A stretch of DNA of 27,394 nt, taken from the NCBI GenBank assembly GCA_021811205.1, contig JAJZPK010000002.1, positions 1-27,394 on the forward strand. The letters are read 5' to 3'. Position 1 is the first letter of the stretch. Every line of letters starts with the position of its first letter. The notes under the pieces were generated by a model. The model saw only the letters and a list, made by a program, of their open reading frames with translations, had not been told where the DNA came from and made no database searches. Positions 1 through 11,018 of the stretch are shown in pieces. Source of the stretch: Pseudomonadota bacterium. GTDB lineage: Bacteria; Pseudomonadota; Gammaproteobacteria; Burkholderiales; JABEVD01. The translations under genes and the position numbers were made by a program.

Positions 1-1
1 G

Positions 2-157
2 CAGATGACCAGAAGCTACGGCATCATGGGCACGCCTTCACTGGTGGTCGACGGGAAATACCTCACCTCCCCCGAGCTCACGCAATCTCTTCCAGGAACG
101 ATTGCGGAACTCGACAAACTCATTAGCATGGCGAGGGCGGAACGGGCCAGACACTGA
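2..157 (+). CDS. DsbA-like thiol:disulfide oxidoreductase, C-terminal fragment cut by the window edge
   Basis: The window opens inside a reading frame of 51 codons ending in TGA at 155-157. It carries the cis-proline segment typical of DsbA/thioredoxin folds (GIMGTPSLVVDGKY), followed by a helical tail that resembles the end of periplasmic DsbA. The CXXC active site and signal peptide would lie upstream, outside the window. Family knowledge suggests disulfide formation or isomerisation in the periplasm. It overlaps the next gene by 4 nt (CTGA), so the two are probably translationally coupled. The homology rests on a short stretch, so the exact subfamily (DsbA, DsbC/G-like or a DsbA paralogue) cannot be settled. 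Confidence 0.75.
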   Translation, partial: QMTRSYGIMGTPSLVVDGKYLTSPELTQSLPGTIAELDKLISMARAERARH

Positions 158-726
158 AAACAGGGCTGGCGACAGCGCTGCTTCTTTTATCCTTTTCCGC
201 CTGGGCGGAAAAGGATTACCTGACCCTCTCCCCGCCGCTGTCTGTTCATTCGAAGAAAATCGAGCTCATCGAGTTCTTTTACTACGGCTGCCCGCAATGC
301 TACGCGCTGGAGCCCTTCCTGGATGACTGGACCAGTCATCATCCCGAGGTCGAATGGGTTCCCGTCCCCGCATTCAGGCGCGCATGGCTGCCCATGGCAA
401 GGACCTTCTACGCGCTCTCCATGCTGGGTCAGGAAAGCCGCCTGAGAGACGCGATCTATTCGGCAATCCATGGCGGGATGGATCTGAACGACGAGGCCAC
501 CCTTTTCGAGTGGCTCGGCAGGCATGGCGTCGATATGAGGCAATTCGATGCGCTCTATCATTCGAGTGCCGTCGACAGGAAAATCGCGGAATCCAGGCAG
601 CTTGCCGCAAGTGCAGGAATCACCGGCGTGCCATCGCTCGTCGTTGGCGGAAAGTATCTCGTTCTGGGCAACCTTGCCAGAGGCGAACTGCTCGATAGTC
701 TCGTCTTGAAGGCGGATGGCCAATGA
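154..726 (+). CDS. dsbA: Periplasmic DsbA-family thiol:disulfide oxidoreductase, apparent CTG start
   Basis: About 190 residues. A signal peptide is visible: a basic N-terminus, a hydrophobic run (LATALLLLSFSAWA) and a likely cut after Ala18. The active site GCPQC (Cys46, Cys49) follows the strand IELIEFFYY, and the cis-proline loop TGVPSLVVGGKY is near the C-terminus. This is the DsbA layout, with CPQC instead of the common CPHC. The frame has a stop at 124-126 and no ATG, GTG or TTG before the signal peptide. The first ATG in the frame, at 394, would remove both the signal and CXXC. CTG at 154, overlapping the previous TGA, is therefore the best start. The stop overlaps the next ATG (ATGA at 723-726). 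Likely role: oxidising or reducing exported proteins. Function is confident; the start codon is inferred. Confidence 0.82.
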   Translation: MKTGLATALLLLSFSAWAEKDYLTLSPPLSVHSKKIELIEFFYYGCPQCYALEPFLDDWTSHHPEVEWVPVPAFRRAWLPMARTFYALSMLGQESRLRDAIYSAIHGGMDLNDEATLFEWLGRHGVDMRQFDALYHSSAVDRKIAESRQLAASAGITGVPSLVVGGKYLVLGNLARGELLDSLVLKADGQ

Positions 727-1490
727 ATAAACGCGTTTTCATCAGCGGCGCGTCGAGCGGCATGGGATTCGAGCTCGCCAAACATTATCTTGAAAGCGGC
801 GCGACCGTCGGCCTGCTTGCAAGGCGTCTGGAAAAGCTCCGTTTTTTCGAGGAAAACTGGCCCGATTTGGCACGGATCTATTCGGCAGATATCCGGGATC
901 TTTCTGCCATCCAGGCGGCCGCAAGGGACTTCATGTCGCGCCATGGCTGCCCTGACATCGTCATCGCCAGTGCAGGGCTCAGCGTCGGCAACCTGACCGA
1001 GTTTCCGGAAGACATCGATTCGGTCCAGGACGTTTTCGATACGAATGTCATCGGCATGATCAAGACATTTCAGCCCTACATTCAGGAAATGAAAAAGGCG
1101 GGAAGCGGCAAACTGGTCGGGATTGCCAGCATCGCAGGCTTCAGGGGACTTCCTGGAGCTAGCGCTTACTCTTCTTCCAAGGCTGCGGCTATAAATTACC
1201 TGGAAAGCTTGAGGACCGAATTGTACGGATCGGGCATCGAGGTGGTCACGATTTGCCCTGGTTATGTCGACACGCCGATGACCGTGCACAACCCTTACCC
1301 CATGCCTTTTCTCGTTCCTGCCGACAGGGCGGCGAAAAAAATCGCTCGCGCCGTATCAAGAGGCAAAGTCTTCTATACCTTTCCCTGGCAAATGATGATC
1401 GTCGGAAAAATCATGGTCATGCTGCCGAAGCGACTTCACGCTTTTCTCTTCTCGAAAGCGCCTCACAAGCCCAGGCGGACTAATTTTTGA
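723..1490 (+). CDS. Short-chain dehydrogenase/reductase (SDR), substrate unknown
   Basis: A 255-residue classical SDR. The N-terminal Rossmann motif GASSGMG (residues 9-15) binds NAD(P). ASAG (82-85) replaces the usual NNAG, and the catalytic set is Ser136, Tyr149 and Lys153 (YSSSK). Arg33/Arg34 after the second strand suggest NADP(H) preference, which is an inference. The C-terminus has a hydrophobic stretch (MMIVGKIMVML) and a basic tail, so it may touch the membrane. It starts in an ATGA overlap with the DsbA gene and probably shares its transcript. Its 3' end overlaps the convergent ParA gene by 11 nt, and no hairpin terminator is visible between them. The substrate could be a 3-oxoacyl thioester, a sterol-like alcohol or a sugar; nothing in the sequence decides. 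Confidence 0.9.
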   Translation: MNKRVFISGASSGMGFELAKHYLESGATVGLLARRLEKLRFFEENWPDLARIYSADIRDLSAIQAAARDFMSRHGCPDIVIASAGLSVGNLTEFPEDIDSVQDVFDTNVIGMIKTFQPYIQEMKKAGSGKLVGIASIAGFRGLPGASAYSSSKAAAINYLESLRTELYGSGIEVVTICPGYVDTPMTVHNPYPMPFLVPADRAAKKIARAVSRGKVFYTFPWQMMIVGKIMVMLPKRLHAFLFSKAPHKPRRTNF

Positions 1491-2241
1491 AGAAACCCGT
1501 GTCGACGAGTTCGTGGGTAAGCGCAAAGTAATCTCTGGCCCCCTGGCTGTTCGGCGCATGGCTGAACACATCCTTGCCGTAGGCCGGGCTTTCCGCCAGG
1601 CTCACGTTTTCCATGATGCGGGTATCGCAAACCTTTTCGCCGTAACGCTCCTTGAGCTTGTCGTAAATGGAATGGGAAAGTTTGCGCCTTGAATTGAATC
1701 GGGTCAGGAGGATCCTGAATTCGAATTCCTTGCCGTATCGTGCGCTCAGTATTTCGAGCAGCGCGACGACTTTCTGTACGCCCTGCATTGAAAGGAAATC
1801 CGCAGCGACGGGAATCAGCACCTTGTCCGCGGATATGATCGCGTTGAGAGACAATATGCCCAGCAGGGGACAGCAATCGATGACGATCGGACTATTGTCC
1901 TTTGCGAGATTCTCGTCCAGGCCTTCTTTCAGCCTGGATGCGACGCTCCCCTTCTTTCCCGAGAGCGCATCGATCTTGGAGAGATCCGAATGCGCAGGAA
2001 TGACGCGCAATCCTGGACGATATTGAATGAGATCGAGCAACGACCGCTCTTCCCTGAAAAACGAGGAAATGCCATTTGATATCGACTGATCGACGCCCAG
2101 CGATTGAGTCAGGTGGGCCTGAGGATCAAGATCAATCGCGAGCGGGTTTTTTTCGAGCATGGCAAGCGCCGCTGCAATATTCAGGGTCGTCGTGGTTTTG
2201 CCAACCCCTCCTTTTTGATTGAAGACTGCAATGGTCGCCAT
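1480..2241 (-). CDS. Orphan ParA-family ATPase (second ParA, no ParB partner)
   Basis: A 253-residue MinD/ParA-type P-loop ATPase. The deviant Walker A is KGGVGKT (residues 10-16, signature Lys10), with Asp37/Asp39 in the switch segment AIDLDPQ. The Walker B-like strand is IVIDCCP, where the family usually has DCPP. It is clearly related to, but different from, the chromosomal ParA encoded at 14438-15205. No parB-like gene adjoins it. It sits 26 nt downstream of a glycosyltransferase on the same strand, with GGAG 5 nt before ATG. Orphan ParAs position cargo such as chemoreceptor arrays, carboxysomes, conjugation or polysaccharide machines. A role tied to the neighbouring glycosyltransferase is possible but only inferred. 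Confidence 0.88.
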   Translation of the reverse strand: MATIAVFNQKGGVGKTTTTLNIAAALAMLEKNPLAIDLDPQAHLTQSLGVDQSISNGISSFFREERSLLDLIQYRPGLRVIPAHSDLSKIDALSGKKGSVASRLKEGLDENLAKDNSPIVIDCCPLLGILSLNAIISADKVLIPVAADFLSMQGVQKVVALLEILSARYGKEFEFRILLTRFNSRRKLSHSIYDKLKERYGEKVCDTRIMENVSLAESPAYGKDVFSHAPNSQGARDYFALTHELVDTGFFKN

Positions 2242-2267
2242 GCTACTCCGATCTTTTCTCGACCCTG

Positions 2268-3446
2268 CTATCTTACCGTAATAGACGCTCCTGTTGAACT
2301 CCCCTCTTTCATATTCTTGTACAGATTCCGCATCTTGTCCGCCATCGCGCCCGAACTCCAGCTTCTCGCATAGCGGTGCGCCTGGAGCGCGCGCTCACTT
2401 CTCTTCTCCACTTCGGAAATCATGTGGACAATTGCGGCGGCAAATTCACCGATATCGTCTTGCGGCACTACCGCACCCGATTCTTCCTTGAGTATATCCT
2501 TGGTACCCATGTGGGCCGTCGATATGACGGGTACGCCTGCCGCCATGGCCTCGAGCAGAACGAGGCCCTGCGTTTCCGTGCGAGATGCGAACACGAACAA
2601 GTCTGCCGCGCTGTAGCAATCCTTCAACCCTTTTTCTCTGTCCAGGTAGCCGATCATCCTGACATTCTTTTCGAGGCGCAACGTACACGCCAGTTTTTCG
2701 ATCGACCTGAGCGCAGGGCCCTCGCCCGCTATGACGAGCAGAAGCTCGGGAATTTGTCGTCTTGCCAAGTCTGTCGCATGGAGGAGGAACTCGATATTCT
2801 TTTCGAATGCGACGCGGCCGACGAAAAGCATCATTGGCGTATCGTGCGCAATGCCGTATTTGTCGCGGAAGGCCATTCTCTCTCCGGATTCGAACATTGC
2901 TTCGGGAATGCCCGTCGGGATGAGGTGCAAAGGTTTTTGAATGCCGTACTGTTCCAGGGTTTTGGCCATGGCATGCGATGGCACGACAATACCGTCCACA
3001 TCGTTGCACTGCGTTCTGGAAAATCGTCTTGCCAGCGCACGCATCCAGGATGCTGGAAGAAAAGGGATGTAGTGGTAAAGGTATTCTTCGAAGAAGGTAT
3101 GATAGGTCACGATCTTGGGAAGTCCAAGTTCTTTTGCCAGTGCCACACCCGCATAATGCGCGACGAAAGGCGTCTGAATATGCACAAGATCGAATTGCCT
3201 GTTTCTTAATTCTTCCTTCTGTTCGAGGATGGCTCCGTAGGACATCATCCTGTCTTCAGGATCGAACATCACTTTTTTCGAAGGGATGCGGATAATATCC
3301 TCTTCTTCACCGTGACCGCCGTAATCAGGCGCAACCAGCGTAACGCTCGCGCCGCGCCGGGAAAGTTCTTTGCGGAACGTTTCTATGGAAGTGGAAACGC
3401 CGTTGACGCGGGGAAAATATACGTCTGATATCATCAGGACATTCAT
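2268..3446 (-). CDS. GT4-family glycosyltransferase, possibly glycolipid-forming
   Basis: 392 residues with the GT-B fold. The N-terminal Rossmann half opens with NVLMISDVYFPRVNGVSTS. The acceptor-side segment TYHTFFEEYLYHYIP lies at 114-128. The C-terminal donor half has GRVAFEKN (210-217) and the EX7E motif, Glu291 and Glu299 in TETQGLVLLE. This pattern is typical of retaining GT4 enzymes, and the HTFFEEYLHY-like segment recalls mono- and diglucosyl-diacylglycerol synthases and PimB-like mannosyltransferases. It has no signal peptide and probably acts at the inner membrane face. It lies 41 nt after glmS and 26 nt before the orphan parA, so it may be cotranscribed with glmU-glmS, which make UDP-GlcNAc. 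The fold is confident; donor and acceptor are not known. Confidence 0.88.
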   Translation of the reverse strand: MNVLMISDVYFPRVNGVSTSIETFRKELSRRGASVTLVAPDYGGHGEEEDIIRIPSKKVMFDPEDRMMSYGAILEQKEELRNRQFDLVHIQTPFVAHYAGVALAKELGLPKIVTYHTFFEEYLYHYIPFLPASWMRALARRFSRTQCNDVDGIVVPSHAMAKTLEQYGIQKPLHLIPTGIPEAMFESGERMAFRDKYGIAHDTPMMLFVGRVAFEKNIEFLLHATDLARRQIPELLLVIAGEGPALRSIEKLACTLRLEKNVRMIGYLDREKGLKDCYSAADLFVFASRTETQGLVLLEAMAAGVPVISTAHMGTKDILKEESGAVVPQDDIGEFAAAIVHMISEVEKRSERALQAHRYARSWSSGAMADKMRNLYKNMKEGSSTGASITVR

Positions 3447-3487
3447 ATGCCCACTATATCAGCAGTATGTTTGCCGTTTTGTGACAG

Positions 3488-5311
3488 CTATTCTACCGTG
3501 ACTGATTTGGCAAGATTTCTCGGCTTGTCGACATCCGTCCCCTTCTGCAGGGCAGCATGATAGGCGAGCAGCTGCATAGGCACGGCATGCAGAATGGGAC
3601 TCAGATAATGTTCGTGGCCAGCCATTCTTGCGACGTGAACGCTTGCTTCGTCCTGAAAGTGCGATTCATCGTCCGCCACGACGTAGAGTTCGCCGCCTCT
3701 TGCCCTGACTTCCTGGAGATTTGATTTCAATTTTTCAATCAGCGCATCGCTGGGCGCAACCGCAATGACAGGCATGTTGCTGTCCACGAGAGCAAGCGGT
3801 CCGTGCTTTAATTCGCCGGCGGGATAGGCCTCCGCGTGGATATAGGAAATTTCCTTGAGTTTGAGCGCGCCTTCCAGCGCAATGGGATAATGAATTCCCC
3901 TGGCCAGGAAAAGCGCGTGATCCTTTTGCGCGAATCGTTCTGCCCATTGCATGATCCCGGGCTCCAGCTCGAGCGCCCTGCTCATGGCGTGCGGAAGCCT
4001 GCGCAACGATTCGATATGGGCGGCCTCCTGTTCGACGCTCAGCCTTCCTTTCAATTTTGCAAGGACGAGCGTCAACAGGAAGAGCGCGGCGAGCTGTGTC
4101 GTGAATGCCTTTGTGGATGCCACGCCAACCTCGGGTCCCGCCCTTGTCAAAAAGCGCAATTTCGATTGCCTGACCAGCGCGCTTTCATCCACATTGCAGA
4201 TGCCGACCGTCTTTGGCTGACCGAGCGATTTGGCATGATCGAGCGCAGCCAGGGTGTCTGCGGTTTCACCCGATTGGGATATGGTGACGATGAGCGCATT
4301 CGGGTTGGGTACGCTTTCCCTGTACCTGTATTCGCTTGCTATTTCCGCATTGCAGGGTATGCCCGCTATGCTTTCGATCCAGTATCTTGCGACCAGCCCA
4401 GCATGATAGCTGGTGCCGCATGCCAGAATGGTGACGGCATCAACGTCCTTGAGAACGCTTTCTCCCAGGTTGCCATACAGTTCCGGGGAAATGCCTGTCT
4501 CGTTGATGGCGATGTCCAGCGTGTCTGCGATCGCCTTCGGCTGCTCGAATATCTCTTTCTGCATGAAATGGCGGTACTGCCCCAGTTCCGCAGTTTCTGC
4601 ACTGAGTTCGCTGACGTGTATCGCACGTTCGACGGAATTGCCCGCCCCGTCAAATAGCCTGTATTCGAAGAGCCCCAGTTCCGCAACATCGCCGTCTTCA
4701 AGGTATATGATTCTTCTCGTCACGGGCAGAAGCGCAGAGGCGTCCGATGCGAGGAAATTTTCTTCTATCCCGAGCCCGATCAATAGCGGGCTCCCCTCTC
4801 TCGCGCACACGAGCCTGTCTGGTGAGTCAGCGCTTACAACCGCAATTGCGTAGGCCCCCTTCAGACGCTTCACTGCCGACCGGGTTGCGCCGAGCAGATC
4901 GCGGTTTTGCTGATATTGATGATGGATCAGGTGGACGATGACTTCCGTATCGGTATCGGATTCGAATTCGTAACCCTGTTCTTCGAGCTCCTTGCGCAAT
5001 TCAGCATGATTTTCGATGATGCCGTTATGCACAACCGCGATTTCGTCCCGGCTTGCGTGAGGATGGGCATTCTTTTCGGTCGGTGCGCCGTGCGTTGCCC
5101 AGCGCGTATGCGCAATGCCGAGATTCCCCTTGAGCTCTTTGGTGAGCGACGCGAGTTCGGCTACGCGCCCAGTGCTTCTGATCCGCTTCAATCCGCCATT
5201 GATGATGGCAAGACCTGCAGAATCATATCCGCGGTACTCGAGTCGTCTGAGCCCTTCGAGCAGTATGGGCACCACGTTTCTTTGCGCTACAGCGCCGACT
5301 ATCCCGCACAT
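3488..5311 (-). CDS. glmS: Glutamine-fructose-6-phosphate aminotransferase (isomerizing)
   Basis: A full-length 607-residue GlmS. It converts fructose 6-phosphate and glutamine to glucosamine 6-phosphate, the first step to UDP-GlcNAc for peptidoglycan and LPS. The chain begins MCGIVGAV, with Cys2 as the glutaminase nucleophile after Met removal. The N-terminal half has the class II amidotransferase features EYRGYDSAG and HTRWATHG. Two SIS sugar-isomerase domains follow, including TISQSGET, and the end is the conserved NLAKSVTVE. Only 2 nt separate it from glmU upstream, so the two are surely cotranscribed. No glmS ribozyme is present or expected: the leader is the glmU coding end. Confidence 0.98.
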   Translation of the reverse strand: MCGIVGAVAQRNVVPILLEGLRRLEYRGYDSAGLAIINGGLKRIRSTGRVAELASLTKELKGNLGIAHTRWATHGAPTEKNAHPHASRDEIAVVHNGIIENHAELRKELEEQGYEFESDTDTEVIVHLIHHQYQQNRDLLGATRSAVKRLKGAYAIAVVSADSPDRLVCAREGSPLLIGLGIEENFLASDASALLPVTRRIIYLEDGDVAELGLFEYRLFDGAGNSVERAIHVSELSAETAELGQYRHFMQKEIFEQPKAIADTLDIAINETGISPELYGNLGESVLKDVDAVTILACGTSYHAGLVARYWIESIAGIPCNAEIASEYRYRESVPNPNALIVTISQSGETADTLAALDHAKSLGQPKTVGICNVDESALVRQSKLRFLTRAGPEVGVASTKAFTTQLAALFLLTLVLAKLKGRLSVEQEAAHIESLRRLPHAMSRALELEPGIMQWAERFAQKDHALFLARGIHYPIALEGALKLKEISYIHAEAYPAGELKHGPLALVDSNMPVIAVAPSDALIEKLKSNLQEVRARGGELYVVADDESHFQDEASVHVARMAGHEHYLSPILHAVPMQLLAYHAALQKGTDVDKPRNLAKSVTVE

Positions 5312-5313
5312 GT

Positions 5314-6687
5314 CTAGCCCTTCTTCTTCACAGGTCTTTTCCAGTATTCGATATGCACCTGCTTGGCACGTGACAGAGACAGCCCGCCTTCAGGCGTGTT
5401 TCTGACTATCGTTGATCCCGCGCCTATCGTTGCACCCTTGCCCACGGTCACCGGCGCAACCAGCTGGGTATCCGAGCCGATGAATGCATCATCCTCGATG
5501 ATCGTCCTGTGCTTGTTCGCGCCATCATAGTTGCAGGTAATCGTCCCCGCGCCTATGTTGACGTTCCTGCCAACCGTCGCGTCCCCCAGGTAGCTCAAGT
5601 GATTCGCCTTGGTTTTTTCGGCGATTTTGCTGTTCTTCACTTCGACGAAATTCCCTATGTGGACGTCGCCTTCAAGCTGCGTACCCGGCCTTATTCTTGC
5701 GTAAGGGCCGATTCTGCAATTTTTCCCTATGACTGCTTCTTCGATGTGACAGAAGGGGGCAATTTCAGTCCCGTCCATGATCTCGACATTCACGAGCACC
5801 GAATTCGCACCTATCTTCACATTGTTGCCCAGTCTCACGTTGCCCTCGATGACGCAATTCACGTCTATAGTCACATCCGTGCCGCATGAAAGGCTTCCCC
5901 TCAGATCGAATCTCGATGGGTCAAGCAGGGTCGTACCCTTTCGCATCAGCTCCGTTGCCTTTTCATTCTGGAATATGCGCTCCAGCTCGGCAAGCTGCGC
6001 CTTATCGTTGACGCCCATCACCTCCCATTGATGCCCCGGGGATGCAGCCGTGATCCTCGCGCCTTCCTTCGAGGCGATGCCCACTATGTCGGTAAGATAG
6101 TATTCCTTTTGCGCATTTTCATTTTTCAGTTCTGATAGCCAGAACTTCAGGCTGGCCGTTCCCGAGGCGAGTATGCCAGTATTTACTTCTCTTATGTGCC
6201 TTTGTTCCTGTGTGGCATCCTTTTCTTCCACGATGCCGACTATATTTCCGGCATCGTCCCTGAGGATCCTGCCGTAGCCGCGCGGGTTGTCTATCTGCAT
6301 GGTCAGCAGCGACATTCCGGAGCTGATTTCGAGAAGCTGATGCAGCGTATCTTTTCTGATCAACGGAACGTCGCCGTACAGCACGAGCGACCTGCCTGAA
6401 TCGTCAAGATGCGGCATCGCTGCCTGAACGGCGTGGCCCGTTCCCAGTTGAGGCTCCTGCAGCACGAATTGAATGGATTCGTCACCAATGGATTGCGGAA
6501 CCGTTTCGCCGCCGTGCCCGTATACCACGCATATTTTCGATGGGTTCAGTGATTTTGCCGTATCGATGACATGCCTGAGCAGCGGCTTTCCGGCGAGCTC
6601 GTGCAATACCTTGGGAATCGCGGAGTGCATGCGCGTACCCTTGCCTGCGGCAAGGATGATGATGCTCAGATTTTCATTGTTCGACAT
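5314..6687 (-). CDS. glmU: Bifunctional GlcNAc-1-P uridylyltransferase / GlcN-1-P acetyltransferase
   Basis: 457 residues, the standard GlmU length. The N-terminal uridylyltransferase domain has LAAGKGTRM (12-20) and the metal-site region YGDVPL. The C-terminal half is a left-handed beta-helix of hexapeptide repeats with [15 protein letters not shown] and [11 protein letters not shown], the acetyl-CoA/sugar site. It makes UDP-GlcNAc from GlcN-1-P in the cytoplasm. It lies just after the terminator of the atp operon. An extended -10-like TGTCATAAT at about 6704-6696 sits only some 9 nt before the ATG with no good -35 and no clear Shine-Dalgarno, so expression may come from a near-leaderless promoter or from read-through. 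The enzyme identity is secure; the promoter is speculative. Confidence 0.98.
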   Translation of the reverse strand: MSNNENLSIIILAAGKGTRMHSAIPKVLHELAGKPLLRHVIDTAKSLNPSKICVVYGHGGETVPQSIGDESIQFVLQEPQLGTGHAVQAAMPHLDDSGRSLVLYGDVPLIRKDTLHQLLEISSGMSLLTMQIDNPRGYGRILRDDAGNIVGIVEEKDATQEQRHIREVNTGILASGTASLKFWLSELKNENAQKEYYLTDIVGIASKEGARITAASPGHQWEVMGVNDKAQLAELERIFQNEKATELMRKGTTLLDPSRFDLRGSLSCGTDVTIDVNCVIEGNVRLGNNVKIGANSVLVNVEIMDGTEIAPFCHIEEAVIGKNCRIGPYARIRPGTQLEGDVHIGNFVEVKNSKIAEKTKANHLSYLGDATVGRNVNIGAGTITCNYDGANKHRTIIEDDAFIGSDTQLVAPVTVGKGATIGAGSTIVRNTPEGGLSLSRAKQVHIEYWKRPVKKKG

Positions 6688-6705
6688 GACGTAGCATTAT
6701 GACAC

Positions 6706-6732
6706 AAAACAAAAAGGCAGCCGAGGCTGCCC
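6706..6732 (-). terminator. Rho-independent terminator of the ATP synthase operon
   Basis: On the minus strand, 22 nt past the atpC stop, GGCAGC and GCTGCC (6716-6721 / 6726-6731) form a 6-bp GC stem with a 4-nt CTCG loop. The run TTTTTGTTTT (6715-6706) follows at once. It lies between atpC and glmU and should separate the two transcripts, although leakage is possible. Confidence 0.88.
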
Positions 6733-6753
6733 TTTTAAACGAAGCAGGAGATA

Positions 6754-7176
6754 TCAGCGCCTTTTTCTCAGCTTCTGGATTGCGGCGAGCTGTGCAACGG
6801 CTTCTGCAAGTTCGGCTTCAGCCCTTGCGAATTCGATGACTGCTTCCTTGTTCTTCATGGCTTCTTCTGCGCGCTGTTTCGCTTCGATCGCCTTCGCTTC
6901 ATCCAGATCTTCGCCGCGTACTGCCGAATCGGCCAATACCGTGACGACATCGGGTTGAACTTCAAGTATGCCGCCCGACACGTAGATCAGTTCTTCTTCG
7001 TCGCTCATGGCCTTCTTGACTCTGACCGAGCCGGGTTTGATCCGGGTCAGCATCGGTGCATGGCGCGGATAGATACCGACTTCTCCGAGTATGGAAGGTG
7101 CGGCTACGAATTCCGCGAGGCCGGAGAAGAAACTCTCCTCCGCGCTCACGATATCGACTTGCATGGTCATTGCCAT
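6754..7176 (-). CDS. atpC: F1Fo ATP synthase epsilon subunit
   Basis: 140 residues. It has the N-terminal beta-sandwich ([29 protein letters not shown]-like [18 protein letters not shown]) and a C-terminal helical hairpin rich in Ala/Glu/Lys, ending LRKRR. The epsilon subunit sits on the central stalk and can inhibit ATP hydrolysis. A GTG at 7186-7188 opens the frame 4 codons earlier and overlaps the atpD stop. I chose ATG at 7174-7176 because GAGGG lies 6 nt before it and the family usually begins MAMTM. It is the last gene of the atp operon, followed by the terminator. Confidence 0.96.
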   Translation of the reverse strand: MAMTMQVDIVSAEESFFSGLAEFVAAPSILGEVGIYPRHAPMLTRIKPGSVRVKKAMSDEEELIYVSGGILEVQPDVVTVLADSAVRGEDLDEAKAIEAKQRAEEAMKNKEAVIEFARAEAELAEAVAQLAAIQKLRKRR

Positions 7177-7184
7177 GTCGTCCC

Positions 7185-8573
<1,389 letters not shown>

Positions 8574-8592
8574 CTAATCTAGTTAAAACCTA

Positions 8593-9459
8593 TCAGCCGA
8601 CTGCTGCAGCGCCTGCGCAGATTTCGGCAAGTTCCTTGGTGATCGCCGCCTGGCGAGTCTTGTTGTATATCAGCTTGAGCTCACCGATCACGTTTCCGGC
8701 ATTGTCGGATGCGGCCTTCATCGCCACCATGCGAGCGCTCTGTTCAGAAGCCATGTTTTCTGCAACGCCCTGGTAGATCAATGCTTCAATGTAGCGGCGA
8801 AGCACCTGGTCGATCACAGTCTTGGCATCCGGCTCGTAAATGTAATCCCATATGCCGTGCGAGCCCTCGAGCTTTTCCGTCGGAAGAGGAAGCAGCTGCT
8901 CCGCCACGGGCTCCTGCTTCATCGTGTTGACGAATTTGGTATAGAAGAGATGGAGCGAATCCAGCTTGCCTTCTGCATAATCGTCAAGCATCACTTTGAC
9001 CGGCCCGATCAGCTTGTCCATGTGGGGCGTATCGCCCAGCCCGGTAACGCTGGAAGCAATGCTCACACCCAGGCGCTGCAGGAAGCCGAGTCCCTTGTTG
9101 CCGATGGCGCATGCTTCTACTGCGTTGCCTGCTTCGACCCATTCCTTAACCTTGGCAAGCACCAGGCGCTGAACATTGGTGTTCAGGCCGCCGCAAAGAC
9201 CCTTGTCGGAACTGACCACGATGATTCCGATGCGCTTGGAATTCGCCCGTTCGGACATGAACGGGTGCGTGTATTCCGGATGCGCGCGGCTCATGTGTGC
9301 CGCGACAACGCGCATCTTTTCACCGTAGGGCCTGGCAAGGCGCATTCTGTCCTGCGCCTTGCGCATCTTGGCAGCCGCGACCATTTCCATGGCACGCGTG
9401 ATCTTCTGGGTGTTCTGGACGCTCTTGATCTTCGTCCTTATCTCTTTCCCGCCAGCCAT
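8593..9459 (-). CDS. atpG: F1Fo ATP synthase gamma subunit (rotor shaft)
   Basis: 288 residues. The conserved N-terminal helix [20 protein letters not shown] and the C-terminal helix with [16 protein letters not shown] form the coiled coil inside the alpha3beta3 ring. The central Rossmann-like part contains [13 protein letters not shown]. It couples rotation of the c-ring to catalysis. AAGGAG lies 6 nt before the ATG, and the atpA stop is 9 nt upstream. Confidence 0.99.
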   Translation of the reverse strand: MAGGKEIRTKIKSVQNTQKITRAMEMVAAAKMRKAQDRMRLARPYGEKMRVVAAHMSRAHPEYTHPFMSERANSKRIGIIVVSSDKGLCGGLNTNVQRLVLAKVKEWVEAGNAVEACAIGNKGLGFLQRLGVSIASSVTGLGDTPHMDKLIGPVKVMLDDYAEGKLDSLHLFYTKFVNTMKQEPVAEQLLPLPTEKLEGSHGIWDYIYEPDAKTVIDQVLRRYIEALIYQGVAENMASEQSARMVAMKAASDNAGNVIGELKLIYNKTRQAAITKELAEICAGAAAVG

Positions 9460-9468
9460 TGCGACTCC

Positions 9469-11010
9469 TTAGTAAACCGCGCTTTCCTTGAATTTGGCGA
9501 TCGCATCCGAAAGAGCGCTTTCGGCATCCGCCTTCAGGTCCTTTTCGGTCTCTATCCTGTTCATCAGGTCAGCGTGGCTGGTCTTCATGTAAGCCTGGAG
9601 CGCGGATTCGAATGCCAGCGCCTTCTTGACTTCCACATCATCCAGATAGCCCTTGTTGACCGCGAACAGCGTGAGCGCCATCTCCGAAATGCTCATCGGG
9701 CTGTACTGGTTCTGCTTCATGAGTTCTGTCACTAGCTTTCCGCGCTCGAGCTGCTTTCTCGTGGCCTCGTCGAGGTCCGATGCAAACTGCGCGAATGCGG
9801 CCAATTCCCTGTACTGTGCAAGCGCAAGACGGATACCGCCGCCCAGCTTCTTGATGACCTTGGTTTGCGCAGCACCGCCGACGCGCGAAACGGAAAGACC
9901 GGCGTTGATTGCAGGACGAATACCGGCGTTGAACAGGTCTGTCTCGAGGAAGATCTGGCCGTCTGTAATCGAAATCACGTTGGTCGGAACGAATGCGGAA
10001 ACGTCGCCTGCCTGGGTTTCGATGATCGGCAGCGCGGTGAGCGAGCCGGTCTTGCCCTTGACTTCGCCGTTCGTCAGCCTTTCGACGTAATCGGCATTCA
10101 CGCGCGCTGCGCGCTCGAGCAGCCTGGAGTGCAGGTAGAAGACGTCGCCGGGATAAGCTTCACGGCCAGGCGGACGACGCAGCAGCAGGGAGATCTGGCG
10201 GTAGGCCCAGGCCTGCTTGGTCAGGTCATCGTAAACGATCAGCGCATCTTCGCCGCGATCCCTGAAGTATTCGCCCATGGTGCAGCCCGAGTAGGGCGCG
10301 ATGTATTGCATTGCGGCAGATTCGGATGCGGAGGCTGCGACAACGATGGTGTGGCCCATCGCGCCGTGCTCTTCGAGCTTTCTCACCACGTTGGCGATCG
10401 AGGACGCTTTCTGTCCGATCGCGACGTAAATGCAGATTACGCCGTTGCCCTTCTGGTTGATGATCGCGTCGACCGCAACGGCCGTCTTGCCTGTCTGGCG
10501 GTCGCCGATGATCAGTTCGCGCTGACCGCGTCCGATCGGCACCATCGAGTCGATCGACTTGAGACCCGTGCCCATGGGCTGGTCGACCGATTGCCTGGCG
10601 ATCACGCCCGGTGCGATTTTTTCGATGGGAGAGGTCTTCGAAGTTGCGATGGGCCCCTTGCCGTCGATCGGCTGGCCAAGCGCATTGACCACGCGGCCAA
10701 CGAGTTCCGGTCCGACCGGCACTTCGAGAATCCTGCCCGTGCACTTGACGATGTCGCCTTCGGAGATATGTCCGTATTCTCCAAGCACAACAGCGCCGAC
10801 GGAGTCGCGTTCGAGGTTGAGCGCGAGGCCGAAGGTGTTGCCGGGGAACTCCAGCATTTCGCCCTGCATTGCGTCACGCAGGCCGTGGATCCTGACAATG
10901 CCGTCGGTGAGGGAGACGACCGTGCCTTGCGTACGAATTTCCGTCGTCGTCGCCAGGCCCTCTATCTTGCTTTTGATCAGCTCACTGATTTCAGATGCAT
11001 TCAACTGCAT
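9469..11010 (-). CDS. atpA: F1Fo ATP synthase alpha subunit
   Basis: 513 residues, the typical length. It forms the non-catalytic nucleotide sites of F1. The P-loop GDRQTGKT is at 169-176. The [31 protein letters not shown] region is present in the form [18 protein letters not shown], and an arginine-finger region follows ([14 protein letters not shown]). It lies 8 nt after atpH and 9 nt before atpG in the conserved atpHAGDC order. Confidence 0.99.
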   Translation of the reverse strand: MQLNASEISELIKSKIEGLATTTEIRTQGTVVSLTDGIVRIHGLRDAMQGEMLEFPGNTFGLALNLERDSVGAVVLGEYGHISEGDIVKCTGRILEVPVGPELVGRVVNALGQPIDGKGPIATSKTSPIEKIAPGVIARQSVDQPMGTGLKSIDSMVPIGRGQRELIIGDRQTGKTAVAVDAIINQKGNGVICIYVAIGQKASSIANVVRKLEEHGAMGHTIVVAASASESAAMQYIAPYSGCTMGEYFRDRGEDALIVYDDLTKQAWAYRQISLLLRRPPGREAYPGDVFYLHSRLLERAARVNADYVERLTNGEVKGKTGSLTALPIIETQAGDVSAFVPTNVISITDGQIFLETDLFNAGIRPAINAGLSVSRVGGAAQTKVIKKLGGGIRLALAQYRELAAFAQFASDLDEATRKQLERGKLVTELMKQNQYSPMSISEMALTLFAVNKGYLDDVEVKKALAFESALQAYMKTSHADLMNRIETEKDLKADAESALSDAIAKFKESAVY

Positions 11011-11018
11011 GATAACTC

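Noticed and set aside
5305..5320. glmS ribozyme or sRNA-controlled leader
   Set aside because: glmU ends 2 nt before glmS, so there is no leader that could hold a ribozyme.
6688..6704. Promoter for glmU (TGTCATAAT)
   Set aside because: No -35 match and too close to the ATG to be listed as a feature; mentioned under glmU only.
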